Part shown: one piece after another, positions 52,587-62,061 of the stretch
How the letters are laid out: every line of letters starts with the position of its first letter
How positions within the stretch are numbered: position 1 is the stretch's first letter
Virus record (IMG/VR): IMGVR_UViG_3300002835_000068
Span: 1-64,000 of that record
Reading direction: 5' to 3' (one strand)
From: a virus
Length of the DNA: 64,000 nt
The notes under the pieces: generated by a model
Database searches by the model: none
What the model was told of the DNA's origin: nothing
Seen by the model: only the letters and a program-made list of their open reading frames with translations
Position numbers and translations under genes: made by a program

Positions 52587-53074
52587 TTCCAGGGAATAAA
52601 AAGGTCTGGTTCTTAAATGGAGACCTTGTAAGAGTACACCACCTAAACAAGTCTAACGGGATCATGTCTGTTTACAATATAACAAAAGATCAGATTGAAA
52701 GTTGTTTAATTTCTGATTTTAAAAAGAAACGTGAAAGAGCATATACTGTTAGAGAGACTGCTGATTTAGTTAATCGCCATAAAAAATATATGCCATCACT
52801 AATGAAACGAGGAGTTATTCCATTTCCAACGGGATCTCAAAAAGGTGGAGCAAGAGGATTTCAGGTAAGATCCTATTACTCAGAATCGCAAGTAAGGGAG
52901 ATTCGTGATATACTTGCTACATACCATATTGGTAGACCAAGAAAAGATAATTTAATAACAAATGATATCACCCCAAGCAAGCAAGAGTTGACACGAAGAA
53001 TGGGCGATGGTATACTTACATATACGAGAACTGAAGATGGTCGATTCATTCCAATCTGGTCTGAATCTATTTAA
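52532..53074 (+). CDS. MerR/excisionase-like HTH regulator
   Basis: A 180-residue protein. The central segment AYTVRETADLVNRHKKYMPS followed by LMKRGVIPFPTG and a basic stretch (KGGARGFQVRSYY) resembles a winged helix-turn-helix of the MerR/Xis kind. The N-terminal 60 residues form a small beta domain, and HIGRPRKDN is an AT-hook-like basic patch. It could regulate phage transcription. GGAGGGG lies just before the ATG, inside the upstream gene. Confidence 0.6.
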   Translation: MAVKKGSIESEGYNVLPVIPGNKKVWFLNGDLVRVHHLNKSNGIMSVYNITKDQIESCLISDFKKKRERAYTVRETADLVNRHKKYMPSLMKRGVIPFPTGSQKGGARGFQVRSYYSESQVREIRDILATYHIGRPRKDNLITNDITPSKQELTRRMGDGILTYTRTEDGRFIPIWSESI

Positions 53075-53088
53075 CGAAGGGTATGAAC

Positions 53089-53295
53089 ATGGAAAACGAA
53101 GACACAAAGGTATCTGTAACACTTGGATACACACTTAACCTTGGAAACTTTCAATCACTAAGACTTGATCTTGGAATTGTAGATTCAAGACGTAACGGAG
53201 AAACTGCAGACCAGGCATTTGAACGTGTTTATAAGTTTGTAGAAGATAAGTTAACTGAAAAGATTAACGAAGCAAAGTCTGAAATTAACGAGTAA
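53089..53295 (+). CDS. Hypothetical 68-residue phage protein
   Basis: A 68-residue alpha-beta protein (SVTLGYTLNLGNFQSLRLDL, ETADQAFERVYKFVEDKL). Its pattern is reminiscent of small proteins encoded beside phage replication genes, but no function is known to me. GAAGG lies 7 nt before the ATG at 53089; the ATG at 53083 is too close to it. It overlaps the next ATG by one base. Confidence 0.55.
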   Translation: MENEDTKVSVTLGYTLNLGNFQSLRLDLGIVDSRRNGETADQAFERVYKFVEDKLTEKINEAKSEINE

Positions 53296-53603
53296 TGGCA
53301 GAACGCAAAGACCGTATGGCTTTGCTTTCAAGATACAGTAAGTATCATACCGCAAGGTACGAGTCAAAGCCATCACTTAATTTAAACGTAGAGCAGTGGG
53401 CCTCAGATGGCCTTGTAGAGTCATACGGACTATCTGGCTGCTACGATATACTTGAGTATTATTTTTCAGTTTCAGAAAATCCTTCATGGAATTACTTTGC
53501 TTATAACGCAGAAAAAATTTTACAGGCAAAAAAAGATAAAAAAAGAGACGATGAAGAGAGAGCAGAGCGTAGAAGAATGGCTAAGGAGTGGCTAAGTGAA
53601 TAA
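53295..53603 (+). CDS. Hypothetical replication-region protein
   Basis: A 102-residue protein. A central aromatic-rich region (YDILEYYFSVSENPSWNYF) is followed by a long basic/acidic helix (KKDKKRDDEERAERRRMAKE). It sits immediately before the helicase and overlaps it by eight bases, so a helicase-loader or accessory role is conceivable but unsupported by any motif. Confidence 0.5.
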   Translation: MAERKDRMALLSRYSKYHTARYESKPSLNLNVEQWASDGLVESYGLSGCYDILEYYFSVSENPSWNYFAYNAEKILQAKKDKKRDDEERAERRRMAKEWLSE

Positions 53604-54816
53604 TACAGAGTCCAAACTAATTACTGCAGTTCTTCAGGATAAGCAGATCCACGTTCTTTTACAGGCCAACGTAGATAACTTACTTAGAACTCACGGAGAT
53701 ATTTGGAACTTCATACGGCTATACTTTGAAAACAATAAGTCACTTCCTCCTTCAGAATTGGTTACAGAAAAGTTTAGAGATTTCTCTCCTATTTCAAATG
53801 TTGGTGCAACAAAACATCACCTTGAAGAGTTGCAGGGAGAATATCTAAATGATAGCCTTAAAGATATCTTAAGATCTGCAGCAACAAATGTTCAAAACAA
53901 TCAGGGCAATATTGCACTAAATGATTTAATTACACAAACATCAGAGTTAAAGAAAAACACTTCGGCCATTCGTGATATTGACGTAACTGACCTTGAGTCT
54001 GCAGTAGCATACTTTGAGAATTTAAAGATTCAGCAAGCAGCAGGGCACGTTGGAATTAAAACCAATCTTCCAGGGTTCGATAACTATCTTCCTTCTGGAA
54101 TTATGCCAGGTCAATTAGGGGTCTTTTTAGCATACCCAGGTATAGGAAAGTCATGGATGGCTCTGTACTTTGCTGTACAAGCCTGGAAACAGGGTAAGAC
54201 ACCCCTTGTAATCTCACTTGAGATGAGCGAGACAGAAGTTCGTAACCGTGTATTTACAATTATGGGAGAAGGCCTTTGGTCGCACAGAAAATTGTCTAAT
54301 GGAGATGTTGAGTTGGACACTCTTAAGGCTTGGCATGAAAGGCACTTAAAGGGTAAGCCAGAGTTTCATATCATTTCAAATGACCAGGGTGGAGAAATCA
54401 ATCCGTCAGTTCTTCGTGGAAAGATTGATCAGTATAAACCAGACTTTGTAATCGTTGACTACCTACAGTTGATGGCTCCTAATCAGAAGTCAGACAACGA
54501 AACGGTACGAATGAAGAACCTTTCAAGAGAACTCAAACTCATGGCTATTGGAGAAGAGGTTCCAATTATTGCTATCTCATCTGCAACACCAGACGATGTA
54601 AATGATCTAAGCGGTGTTCCAACTCTTGGACAGACTGCTTGGTCAAGGCAGATTGCATACGATGCAGACTGGGTTATTGCACTTGGTCGTGCAAGCAATA
54701 GCGATATTATTGAGTGTGCTTTTAGAAAGAACCGTAATGGGTTTATGGGAGACTTCCTTGTACAGGTTGATTTTGACAAGGGATACTACAGATATAAAGA
54801 CTATGAAGATAAGTAG
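53596..54816 (+). CDS. dnaB: DnaB-like replicative helicase
   Basis: A 406-residue protein. Residues 1-150 form a small N-terminal domain. The RecA-like ATPase follows, with Walker A AYPGIGKSW (A179 to S186), LVISLEMSETEVRNR, Walker B PDFVIVDYLQLMAP, and the arginine-finger region ELKLMAIGEEVPIIAISSAT. It unwinds DNA ahead of the DnaE polymerase encoded downstream. It starts with GTG (53596), preceded by AAGGAG at 7 nt. It is shorter than cellular DnaB, as is common in phages. Confidence 0.85.
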   Translation: MNNTESKLITAVLQDKQIHVLLQANVDNLLRTHGDIWNFIRLYFENNKSLPPSELVTEKFRDFSPISNVGATKHHLEELQGEYLNDSLKDILRSAATNVQNNQGNIALNDLITQTSELKKNTSAIRDIDVTDLESAVAYFENLKIQQAAGHVGIKTNLPGFDNYLPSGIMPGQLGVFLAYPGIGKSWMALYFAVQAWKQGKTPLVISLEMSETEVRNRVFTIMGEGLWSHRKLSNGDVELDTLKAWHERHLKGKPEFHIISNDQGGEINPSVLRGKIDQYKPDFVIVDYLQLMAPNQKSDNETVRMKNLSRELKLMAIGEEVPIIAISSATPDDVNDLSGVPTLGQTAWSRQIAYDADWVIALGRASNSDIIECAFRKNRNGFMGDFLVQVDFDKGYYRYKDYEDK

Positions 54817-54817
54817 G

Positions 54818-54823
54818 TATAAT
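54818..54823 (+). promoter_or_regulatory. -10 box of a leaderless promoter
   Basis: TATAAT preceded by TAGG, 7 nt before the ATG at 54831. The TAG (54814-54816) is the helicase stop. Confidence 0.5.
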
Positions 54824-54830
54824 ATGTTAC

Positions 54831-55157
54831 ATGGCGAACTATCACCACAAGCCAATCAAGAAGTTCAATTTGAATGGAGTAATTCATGACGAATCGGCAC
54901 TTGGCAGGCTTAAAGAAGAATATATCAGGCTACTGGAGTCTGAGATGCGCCTATCTGGATACGTACCAAGACTTGACATAAACCCAGACTTTACTATAGA
55001 CTATAATGAAAGAAAAAAATATTTTGAGTTTGAATTAACAGTACACGGTATACATACAGGGAGAAAGCAAAGCGAATGGATAGCAGGGATAGACGGAAGC
55101 ACACCAATCTATACACAAAAGAACAAATCAAAAGAGTTCTCACAGGAACAGGTGTAA
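54831..55157 (+). CDS. Hypothetical protein before the primase
   Basis: A 108-residue protein with YVPRLDINPDFTIDYNERKK and a beta-rich middle (YFEFELTVHGIHTG). Similar small proteins occur beside primase genes in other phages, but no activity is known to me. It overlaps the primase start by 82 bases in another frame, an unusually long overlap for this genome. Confidence 0.55.
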   Translation: MANYHHKPIKKFNLNGVIHDESALGRLKEEYIRLLESEMRLSGYVPRLDINPDFTIDYNERKKYFEFELTVHGIHTGRKQSEWIAGIDGSTPIYTQKNKSKEFSQEQV

Positions 55158-56020
55158 CGATTGAGTCTGAGGTAGACTCAGACTATATAATCTTTTGTCC
55201 ATACCACAATAACAATAGAACGCCAGCAGGAGAAATAGACAAGAACAATGGAACATTTTTTTGCTTTGCCTGTCATCATGTAACTGGACTTACAGAGTTC
55301 GTAATGCATATGTCTAACAGGACTTACTTTGAAGCAGCAAGATTTATAAAAAGTAAAGAGACAGAAACAAGTATTGAGACCGATATAGATAAGGCGCTAT
55401 ACAAAAAGCCAGAGTTCACACTGTTTGATGAACTAGTTCTTAAGCGTTTGCACAATAACCTTCTTTCCTTTGATAGAGCAAAAGATTATTTTAACTACAG
55501 AAAGATAACCAAAGAGTCTGCATCAAAGTTTTCTTTAGGATACTCAGACAAACAGGATATGGTTACTGTACCTGTTCATAGCCCAGATGGTTTACCAATT
55601 GGCTTTGTTGGAAGATCTATTGAGGGCAAAGAGTTCAAGAATACTCCAGGACTTCCAAAATCAAAAACACTTTTTAATCTTCACAGGGTTAAGAGTTCTG
55701 GGAAAGTGTATGTTGTAGAGTCATCATTTGACGCTATTAGGCTTGACCAGTGTGGCTTTCCTGCAGTAGCAACCCTTGGCTCAAACGTATCTAACATACA
55801 AATAGAATTGCTTAAAAAGTACTTTAATGATATAATTGTTATTGCAGACAACGATGAAGCAGGTGGAAATATGAAAACTAAGATAGTTGAAAAACTTGGT
55901 TCTCGTGTATCTGTAATACAACTAAATAAGCAATATAAAGATATAGGCGACATGGACGATAAGTCAATTCAAGAACTGGACTTCCAGTTTGACAAATCAA
56001 TACAGTCTATGCTAAACTAA
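55076..56020 (+). CDS. DnaG-type DNA primase
   Basis: A 314-residue primase. A CHC2-type zinc module uses C41, H44, C63 and C66 (IIFCPYHNN and FFCFACHH). The catalytic core contains KFSLGYSDK and PVHSPDGLPIGFVGRSIEG, then a TOPRIM domain with E215 (VVESSFDAIR) and D258/D260 (IADNDEAGG). It makes RNA primers for lagging-strand synthesis. It is shorter than bacterial DnaG and lacks a separate helicase-binding domain, so contact with the DnaB-like helicase must be different. Confidence 0.85.
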   Translation: MDSRDRRKHTNLYTKEQIKRVLTGTGVTIESEVDSDYIIFCPYHNNNRTPAGEIDKNNGTFFCFACHHVTGLTEFVMHMSNRTYFEAARFIKSKETETSIETDIDKALYKKPEFTLFDELVLKRLHNNLLSFDRAKDYFNYRKITKESASKFSLGYSDKQDMVTVPVHSPDGLPIGFVGRSIEGKEFKNTPGLPKSKTLFNLHRVKSSGKVYVVESSFDAIRLDQCGFPAVATLGSNVSNIQIELLKKYFNDIIVIADNDEAGGNMKTKIVEKLGSRVSVIQLNKQYKDIGDMDDKSIQELDFQFDKSIQSMLN

Positions 56021-56044
56021 CATAACACAGAAAAGAGAAAACAC

Positions 56045-56698
56045 ATGGCAATACTAAGAGGAATAAAGGAAATGGGCCCAGTACTAGACGGCCCAAAGGG
56101 TGGAGATGGTCCAAAGGTTAAGTGGCTAAAACTTGCTGACGGACAATCAGTAAAGATTCGGTTCTTAGAAGAACTAGACGAAGATTCAGCAAACTATAAC
56201 GCAGAGCGTGGACTAGCAATTGTTGTATCAGAACACACAAACCCAAAGGACTATAAGCGCAAGGCTGTAGACACAATGGATACAGAAGGTCGTGACTGGG
56301 CTGAAGAAATGCACCGCAAGGATCCAAAGGCTGGCTGGAGAGCACGTCTTCGCTTCTACTGCAACGTTCTTGTAGACGATGGCATTGAATCACCATATGT
56401 TGCAATCTGGTCAATGGGTATCAGCAAGCAATCATCATTCAACACAATTCGTGAGTATGCACTTGAAACAGGAAGCATCTCAAATGTACAGTGGAAGTTA
56501 AAGCGTAATGGTCAGGGAACTGAAACAAATTACACTCTTATTCCATCTGCACCAGACAAGGAACCATTTAACTGGGGAGACATTAAGCCTTACCCACTAG
56601 AATCTGCACTACGCAAGGTTCCATACGCAGAACAAGAAGCGTTCTATTTGGGCTTTGATGGCCCATCTGCCACCTCAGCAACTAACGCTGATTGGTAA
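56045..56698 (+). CDS. Single-stranded DNA-binding protein
   Basis: A 217-residue protein. VKWLKLADGQSVKIRFLEEL starts an OB-like fold, and RLRFYCNVLVDDGIESPYVA and VQWKLKRNGQGTETNYTLIP continue it. This arrangement is typical of gp32/gp2.5-like or phage-type SSBs encoded between primase and polymerase. It would coat ssDNA and coordinate the replisome. Only weak purine-rich sequence precedes the ATG. The stop is followed after one base by the polymerase ATG. Confidence 0.65.
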   Translation: MAILRGIKEMGPVLDGPKGGDGPKVKWLKLADGQSVKIRFLEELDEDSANYNAERGLAIVVSEHTNPKDYKRKAVDTMDTEGRDWAEEMHRKDPKAGWRARLRFYCNVLVDDGIESPYVAIWSMGISKQSSFNTIREYALETGSISNVQWKLKRNGQGTETNYTLIPSAPDKEPFNWGDIKPYPLESALRKVPYAEQEAFYLGFDGPSATSATNADW

Positions 56699-56699
56699 T

Positions 56700-59600
56700 A
56701 TGAACTACGTCGGCTTACATGTCCATACCCATTTTAGTTTATTTGATGGGATTGCTACTCCAGAAGAATACGTGAACCGTGCAGTTGAGTTAGGGATGCC
56801 TGCAATAGCCATCACTGACCACGGTACTTTATCTGGGCATAGGGAACTGCACCGTATTGCAAAAGCAAAGGGCATTAAGCCAATTCTAGGTCTAGAAGGA
56901 TACATGTGTGCAGACATATCTGATACACGAGATAAGTCTGAAAGAGAAGGTCAACAAGATCTTGTCTACAATCACATTATCCTTCTAGCCAAGAATCAAA
57001 TTGGTTTAGAAAATCTTAACAAGATTAGTGAACTATCTTGGACAGATGGTTTTTTTAAGAAGCCACGATTTGACTTTACTATTTTAGAAAAGTATAAAGA
57101 GGGTATTATCGTTACCTCTGCTTGTCCAAGTAGCGTTTTAGTTAAAGCACTTGAGGAAGAAGAGTTTGCACTTGCTAAGAAGTACATTTCTTGGTTTAAA
57201 GAACGTTTTGGAGATGATTACTACATTGAAGTCATGCCACATAACGAAGCACACATTAATAAATATCTTATTGCACTTGCTGACGAGTTTGAAGTCAAGG
57301 TAGTTGTAACTCCAGACTGTCACCATGTTGACTCATCACAAAAGGAAGTTCAAGAGTTTAAGTTGCTCATGAACACACACGGCAAGGTATTAAAAGATAC
57401 AACATACGAAAAGTCAAAAAAGAAAACAAACATGATGGAACGCCTTGACTACCTTTATGGAGAAGACCGTCAGATTACTTTTAATAAGTTTGATATTCAT
57501 CTGCTCTCATATGAAGAGATGAAGGCAGCGATGGAATCGCAGGGGATTGATCGACCAGACATCTACTCAAATACACTCCTATTAGCAGATACAGTAGGAG
57601 ACTATGGCATTCAAGATGGCATGAATCTTCTACCTGTACAGTATAAGAGTCCAGATAAAGAACTAAAGAAGATTGCATACGAAGGTTTAGAGCAAAGAGG
57701 TTTTGCAAATAACCCAGAATATGTTGCAAGAGTTGAAGAAGAACTTGAAATTATTAAAGATAAGAAGTTTGCTCCATACTTCCTTGTAGTTCAAAGCATG
57801 ATTGCTTGGGCTAAGAAAGAAGGAATAATGGTAGGGCCAGGTCGAGGATCTGCTGCTGGATCATTGGTTTGCTACGCTCTTGGAATTACAGATGTAGATC
57901 CTATTAAGTATGGACTTTTGTTTTTCCGTTTTATTAATCCAGAGCGCAACGACTTCCCTGATATTGATACAGATATTCAAGACTCTCGTCGTGATGAGGT
58001 TAAAGACTATCTTGTTAGACAATATAGGCACGTTGCATCTATTGCGACATTCTTACAGTTTAAAGATAAGGGTGTTGTCCGAGATGTTGCACGAGTATTA
58101 AACATTCCTCTTACAGACGTTAATAAGGTACTTAAGTTAGTTGACACTTGGGAAGACTTCTGCACATCAAAGTCAACAAGAGAGTTTAGAGAAAAGTATC
58201 CAGAGGTAGAGATTTATGGAGAGCAACTTCGTGGTCGCATTCGTGGTACAGGTATTCATGCTGCTGGTGTTGTAACATCTAAGGATCCAATCTTTAGATA
58301 TGCACCAATGGAAACAAGATCATCTCCAGGTTCTGATGAAAGAATTCCTGTTGTTGGTGTTGATATGGAAGAAGCAGAGCGAATTGGCCTTATTAAGATT
58401 GATGCTTTGGGTCTAAAGACTCTTAGTGTTATTCAAGATGCTGTTGCAATGATTAAAGAGAATCATTACAAGGATATTGATTTACACTCGCTTGACCTTG
58501 CAGACCCAAAGATTTATGAAATGCTTTCTGACGGCTACACAAAAGGTGTATTCCAGTGTGAAGCAACACCATACACAAACCTTCTTGTTAAGATGGGTGT
58601 AAAGAACTTTAACGAACTTGCTGCATCAAATGCTCTTGTTCGTCCAGGTGCTATGAATACAATTGGTAAAGATTACATTGCACGTAAGCACGGAAAGCAG
58701 AATGTATCTTATAGTCACCAAATTATGAAACCATTTACGGAGGATACTTATGGTTGCGTTTTATACCAGGAACAAGTTATGCAAGCATGCGTACACCTTG
58801 GACAGATGTCCATGTCAGAAGCAGATAAAGTTAGAAAGATCATTGGAAAGAAAAAAGATGCTAAAGACTTTGATGAGTTCAAAGACAGGTTTGTCAAGGG
58901 CGCTTCTGCCTTTGTTAGTCCCAATCAGGCTCTTGATCTATGGCATGACTTTGAAGCGCATGCGGGTTACTCGTTCAACAAGTCTCATGCGGTTGCTTAC
59001 TCTACGCTCTCGTATTGGACGGCGTGGCTAAAGTATTATTATCCACTAGAGTTTATGTTTGCCCTTCTTAAAAATGAAAAGGACAAGGATAACAGAACTG
59101 AGTACCTTATTGAGGCAAAGCGTATGGGGATTCCTGTAAAGTTACCTCATATCAACGACTCAGACTTTGACTTTAAGATTGAAGGTAAAGGTATTAGATT
59201 TGGCCTGACTGGTATTAAGTACATATCAAGCAACATTGCAGAAAAGTATATTGCTGCAAGACCTTTTAAGACATTGAAAGAGGTGGAGGAGTTTACTTTT
59301 ACCAAAGGTAATGGGGTAAACAGTCGTGCACTTCAAGCAATGAATATGGTTGGCGCTTTAACGTTTCCAGATAATCCAAGAAACGATAGTCAGATTAAAG
59401 AAAACCTATACGAATATTTAAACCTTCCAGAGTTTAATATTACAATTCCTTCACACTACTACGCATTTATACAGGATGTGGAAGAGTTTGAGGAAAAGGG
59501 GTCATATGTTTTACTGGGTATGGTAAAATCAATTAAACGAGGAACAGGATGGTCACGAGTTGAAGTTTTGGACAAGACTGGTAGTGTTGGTATATTTGAT

Positions 59601-59975
59601 GAAGAAGGAACGACTATTGAGACTGGTCGTACTTACCTTATTCTTTGTAATGATAACAGGATTGTTTCTGCAGTACCTGCTGATGAAATAAAAGGATCTT
59701 CAAACGCCCTTGTAAAGTTCTTGGGTTATAAGCAGTTACCTTATAAAGATGAAGAAATGTTTGTAGTTTCTTTTAAACCAAGAATTACAAAGGCTGGAAA
59801 AAAGATGGCATCTCTTACATTAGCAGATACAGACAGAGATCTTCATTCTATTACAGTTTTCCCTACATCTTTTGCAAAAGCATATATGCATATTGAAGAA
59901 GGAAAGGCTTATAAATTTAGTTTTGGTAAAACAAAAGACGGAACAGTAACATTGGAGGATGTACATGTCAGTTAG
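56700..59975 (+). CDS. dnaE: DNA polymerase III alpha subunit (DnaE-type)
   Basis: A 1091-residue family C polymerase. It begins with a PHP domain (LHVHTHFSLFDG, H7/H9/H11; ITDHGTLSG), which may have proofreading or pyrophosphatase activity. The palm carries PDIDTDIQDSRR with catalytic D421 and D423 and a third acidic residue further on, and GPGRGSAAGSLVCYALGI is the signature before it. GVFQCEATPYTNLLVKMG and HAGYSFNKSHAVAYSTLSYW are typical of later motifs. The C-terminus holds an OB-like domain. The ATG at 56700 is chosen because the PHP domain starts there; longer in-frame starts lie inside the SSB gene. Confidence 0.92.
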   Translation: MNYVGLHVHTHFSLFDGIATPEEYVNRAVELGMPAIAITDHGTLSGHRELHRIAKAKGIKPILGLEGYMCADISDTRDKSEREGQQDLVYNHIILLAKNQIGLENLNKISELSWTDGFFKKPRFDFTILEKYKEGIIVTSACPSSVLVKALEEEEFALAKKYISWFKERFGDDYYIEVMPHNEAHINKYLIALADEFEVKVVVTPDCHHVDSSQKEVQEFKLLMNTHGKVLKDTTYEKSKKKTNMMERLDYLYGEDRQITFNKFDIHLLSYEEMKAAMESQGIDRPDIYSNTLLLADTVGDYGIQDGMNLLPVQYKSPDKELKKIAYEGLEQRGFANNPEYVARVEEELEIIKDKKFAPYFLVVQSMIAWAKKEGIMVGPGRGSAAGSLVCYALGITDVDPIKYGLLFFRFINPERNDFPDIDTDIQDSRRDEVKDYLVRQYRHVASIATFLQFKDKGVVRDVARVLNIPLTDVNKVLKLVDTWEDFCTSKSTREFREKYPEVEIYGEQLRGRIRGTGIHAAGVVTSKDPIFRYAPMETRSSPGSDERIPVVGVDMEEAERIGLIKIDALGLKTLSVIQDAVAMIKENHYKDIDLHSLDLADPKIYEMLSDGYTKGVFQCEATPYTNLLVKMGVKNFNELAASNALVRPGAMNTIGKDYIARKHGKQNVSYSHQIMKPFTEDTYGCVLYQEQVMQACVHLGQMSMSEADKVRKIIGKKKDAKDFDEFKDRFVKGASAFVSPNQALDLWHDFEAHAGYSFNKSHAVAYSTLSYWTAWLKYYYPLEFMFALLKNEKDKDNRTEYLIEAKRMGIPVKLPHINDSDFDFKIEGKGIRFGLTGIKYISSNIAEKYIAARPFKTLKEVEEFTFTKGNGVNSRALQAMNMVGALTFPDNPRNDSQIKENLYEYLNLPEFNITIPSHYYAFIQDVEEFEEKGSYVLLGMVKSIKRGTGWSRVEVLDKTGSVGIFDEEGTTIETGRTYLILCNDNRIVSAVPADEIKGSSNALVKFLGYKQLPYKDEEMFVVSFKPRITKAGKKMASLTLADTDRDLHSITVFPTSFAKAYMHIEEGKAYKFSFGKTKDGTVTLEDVHVS

Positions 59976-60975
59976 TATCGAAGAAGCGTTAGCACAGTTA
60001 GATCCCAAGTTAAGAAAGAGATTGGGCAGTGGAGTAGGAGTCAACTATGAGTATCAGCCCACTCCTAGTTTTGGGCTAAACCGTGCTCTTGGTGGAGGGC
60101 TTCCTTACGGTAGACAGGTACTTATCTGGGGATCAAAGTCTTCAGCAAAGTCTTCTATGTGTCTTCAGATGATCGCTTTAGCACAGGCAGAAGGAAAGTT
60201 GTGTGCATGGATTGACTCAGAGATGTCATACTCAGAAGACTGGGCTAGAACTTTGGGAGTAGATCCAGAAAAACTAATCTACTCACAAGCAAGAACTATT
60301 AGCGATATGGTAGATGTAGGTGTTGGACTTATGAACGCTGGAGTTGACCTAATTGTGGTAGACTCTATTACATCAATGCTTCCAGCAATCTATTTTGAAA
60401 AAGATACAGATGAGATGAAGGCATTAGAAAACACTAAACAGATTGGAGCCGAATCCCGTGACTTTAGTAACGCATGGAAAATGCTTAACTATGCAAACAA
60501 TAAAGTTAAGCCAACTCTGCTTGTTCTCATTTCTCAGTCTCGTAATAATATTAATGCTATGTATACTAGCCAGCAGCCTTCTGGTGGCCAGGCTACTAAG
60601 TTTTATTCCTCATGTATTGTTAAACTCTTTTCTTCAGAGTCAGACAATCAAGCGATTAAGGGCAAGATCAAAGTAGGAGATAAATTAATTGAAGAAAAAA
60701 TTGGTAGAACTATTAAATGGGAACTCCAGTTCTCCAAAACCTCTCCAGGGTTCCAATCTGGTGAGTATGATTTTTACTTTAGAGGTGACGATATTGGTCT
60801 TGATACCATTGGTGATCTGGTTACTACAGCAGAACTAAATGGTATTGTAGAGCGCACAGGGGCTTGGTATATCCTTCCTGATGGCTCAAAGGTTCAGGGT
60901 AAGGAAGCGTTTGTGAATCGTGTAAGAGAGGATCTTGACTTGCAAGAATCAATCAAGGCAAGGTTAAATGGCTAA
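59965..60975 (+). CDS. recA: RecA/UvsX-like recombinase
   Basis: A 336-residue protein with the RecA core: PSFGLNRALGGGLPYGRQVL, Walker A GSKSSAKSS (G56-S64), LIVVDSITSM as Walker B, and LVLISQSRNNINAMY for loop L1/L2 regions. The invariant Gly before the P-loop Lys is Ala (A61), which is unusual. It would promote strand exchange in repair and recombination-dependent replication. GGAGG lies 6 nt before the ATG at 59965, inside the end of the polymerase gene; the ATG at 59959 is too close to that site. Confidence 0.85.
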   Translation: MSVSIEEALAQLDPKLRKRLGSGVGVNYEYQPTPSFGLNRALGGGLPYGRQVLIWGSKSSAKSSMCLQMIALAQAEGKLCAWIDSEMSYSEDWARTLGVDPEKLIYSQARTISDMVDVGVGLMNAGVDLIVVDSITSMLPAIYFEKDTDEMKALENTKQIGAESRDFSNAWKMLNYANNKVKPTLLVLISQSRNNINAMYTSQQPSGGQATKFYSSCIVKLFSSESDNQAIKGKIKVGDKLIEEKIGRTIKWELQFSKTSPGFQSGEYDFYFRGDDIGLDTIGDLVTTAELNGIVERTGAWYILPDGSKVQGKEAFVNRVREDLDLQESIKARLNG

Positions 60976-61144
60976 CTACAGCATATACGAAGGAAAGTTT
61001 CCTTGCAAAACATGTAAAAAAGAAGTAAAGACTATGAGAGTTTATATGGAGACTGGAATGGCCTCTTGGATGTGCTCAGACAAACATCTGTCAGAGGTGA
61101 TGCTATTTAAAAAAGGATACAAGAAAGTAAAAAGAGATGACTGA
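60968..61144 (+). CDS. Small Cys-rich zinc-finger-like protein
   Basis: A 58-residue frame overlapping the end of the recombinase gene by eight bases and the start of the next gene by eight bases. FPCKTCKKEV and, 20 residues later, WMCSDKH give a CxxC...CxxxH-like zinc site, followed by a basic tail (KKGYKKVKRDD). The tight fit between neighbours supports it as a real gene. It may bind DNA or a recombination partner. Confidence 0.6.
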   Translation: MANYSIYEGKFPCKTCKKEVKTMRVYMETGMASWMCSDKHLSEVMLFKKGYKKVKRDD

Positions 61145-61421
61145 AAAAAGTGAAAGCAAAAGGATTGGGGCTAAGCAGCACAAGAACTCTGGTCGTAACA
61201 CCCAAAAGGGAGATGCTTCTTGGAAAAACTTTGTTGTAGATTTTAAAGAGGTTGGAAAATCTTTTACTTTAAATAAAGAGGTTTGGGCAAAGGCTACCAC
61301 CGATGCTATGAAGAATGGCAAGGATCCAGCAATAGTTGTAGTAATAGGCGAGGGTAACTCAAAGGTAAGACTTGCAATAATTGAAATGTCAATTCTTGAG
61401 AATCTAACTGATGGTGTATAA
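61137..61421 (+). CDS. Holliday-junction-resolvase-like nuclease
   Basis: A 94-residue basic protein. SGRNTQKGD with D26, then FVVDFKEVGKSF with D35 and K37, followed by KEVWAKATTDAMKNGKDPAIVVV, matches the D...(D/E)xK core and following helix-strand of small phage resolvases of the PD-(D/E)XK fold. It would cut branched DNA before packaging. It follows the recombinase and a zinc protein. The promoter of the next gene lies within its last codons. Confidence 0.6.
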   Translation: MTEKSESKRIGAKQHKNSGRNTQKGDASWKNFVVDFKEVGKSFTLNKEVWAKATTDAMKNGKDPAIVVVIGEGNSKVRLAIIEMSILENLTDGV

Positions 61422-61422
61422 T
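61417..61422 (+). promoter_or_regulatory. -10 box of a leaderless promoter overlapping a stop codon
   Basis: TATAAT preceded by GTG, 6 nt before the ATG at 61429. The TAA at 61419-61421 is the stop of the resolvase-like gene. Confidence 0.7.
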
Positions 61423-61428
61423 AAGAGT

Positions 61429-62061
61429 ATGGCAAACAATAGTTATAAAGAAAATGTATTTACTGAAGAAGAAATTAAGGATATAGAGACAAACATCTCA
61501 AATGAACTTAAAAGTAGAGAGCATGTTGAATGGTCAGATGCTCTTATGGGTAATACACATACAGAAAACCTTGTTAGAATTAAAAGAGATTTTCTTGGAA
61601 GGATTGAAATTAATAACCTACCAATGCCAGACTCAGTTATTGAAAAGGTTTTAAAACTTGCAAAAGATATGTATCAACTAGAAACTTCACACCCTCAAAA
61701 TATTAGTGGTATAACGTACGTTGAGTATAATCCAAAATATGGTACACCATCTTTAAATGTTCATAAAGATAATGGGTCCTGTGGCTTTATATTGGATTAT
61801 CAACTTGCTTCAAACATATCTTGGCCATTTGGTGTTGAGGAGTCGACATACGTCTTGTCAGATAATTCTATTTTGGCTATGTATCCAACCACACATTATC
61901 ATTGGAGACCAAGTATTAAATGGAGTGAGGGTAACTTTGTTAGACTTATATTCTTTGAGTTTTTTACTCCAGGGCTAATAAAGGTTGAAGATCCAGAAAA
62001 GTATCAAAGTGCTTTGAGTTTTGCCAATAGTTTTGTACAGGAGGATAAGAATGAAGTATGA
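61429..62061 (+). CDS. 2OG-Fe(II) oxygenase-like protein, trio member 1
   Basis: A 210-residue protein. PSLNVHKDN supplies H112 and D114, and TTHYHWRPSIKW supplies the distal H158; NFVRLIFFEF offers R172 for 2-oxoglutarate. The HxHWRP signature is shared with the next two genes, so the three form a tandem family distinct from the P4H-like enzymes at 21193-22303. Substrate unknown: nucleotides, DNA or a protein are all possible, given the location among recombination genes. The ATG at 61429 follows the leaderless rule; the longer in-frame start at 61411 precedes the promoter box. Confidence 0.65.
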   Translation: MANNSYKENVFTEEEIKDIETNISNELKSREHVEWSDALMGNTHTENLVRIKRDFLGRIEINNLPMPDSVIEKVLKLAKDMYQLETSHPQNISGITYVEYNPKYGTPSLNVHKDNGSCGFILDYQLASNISWPFGVEESTYVLSDNSILAMYPTTHYHWRPSIKWSEGNFVRLIFFEFFTPGLIKVEDPEKYQSALSFANSFVQEDKNEV

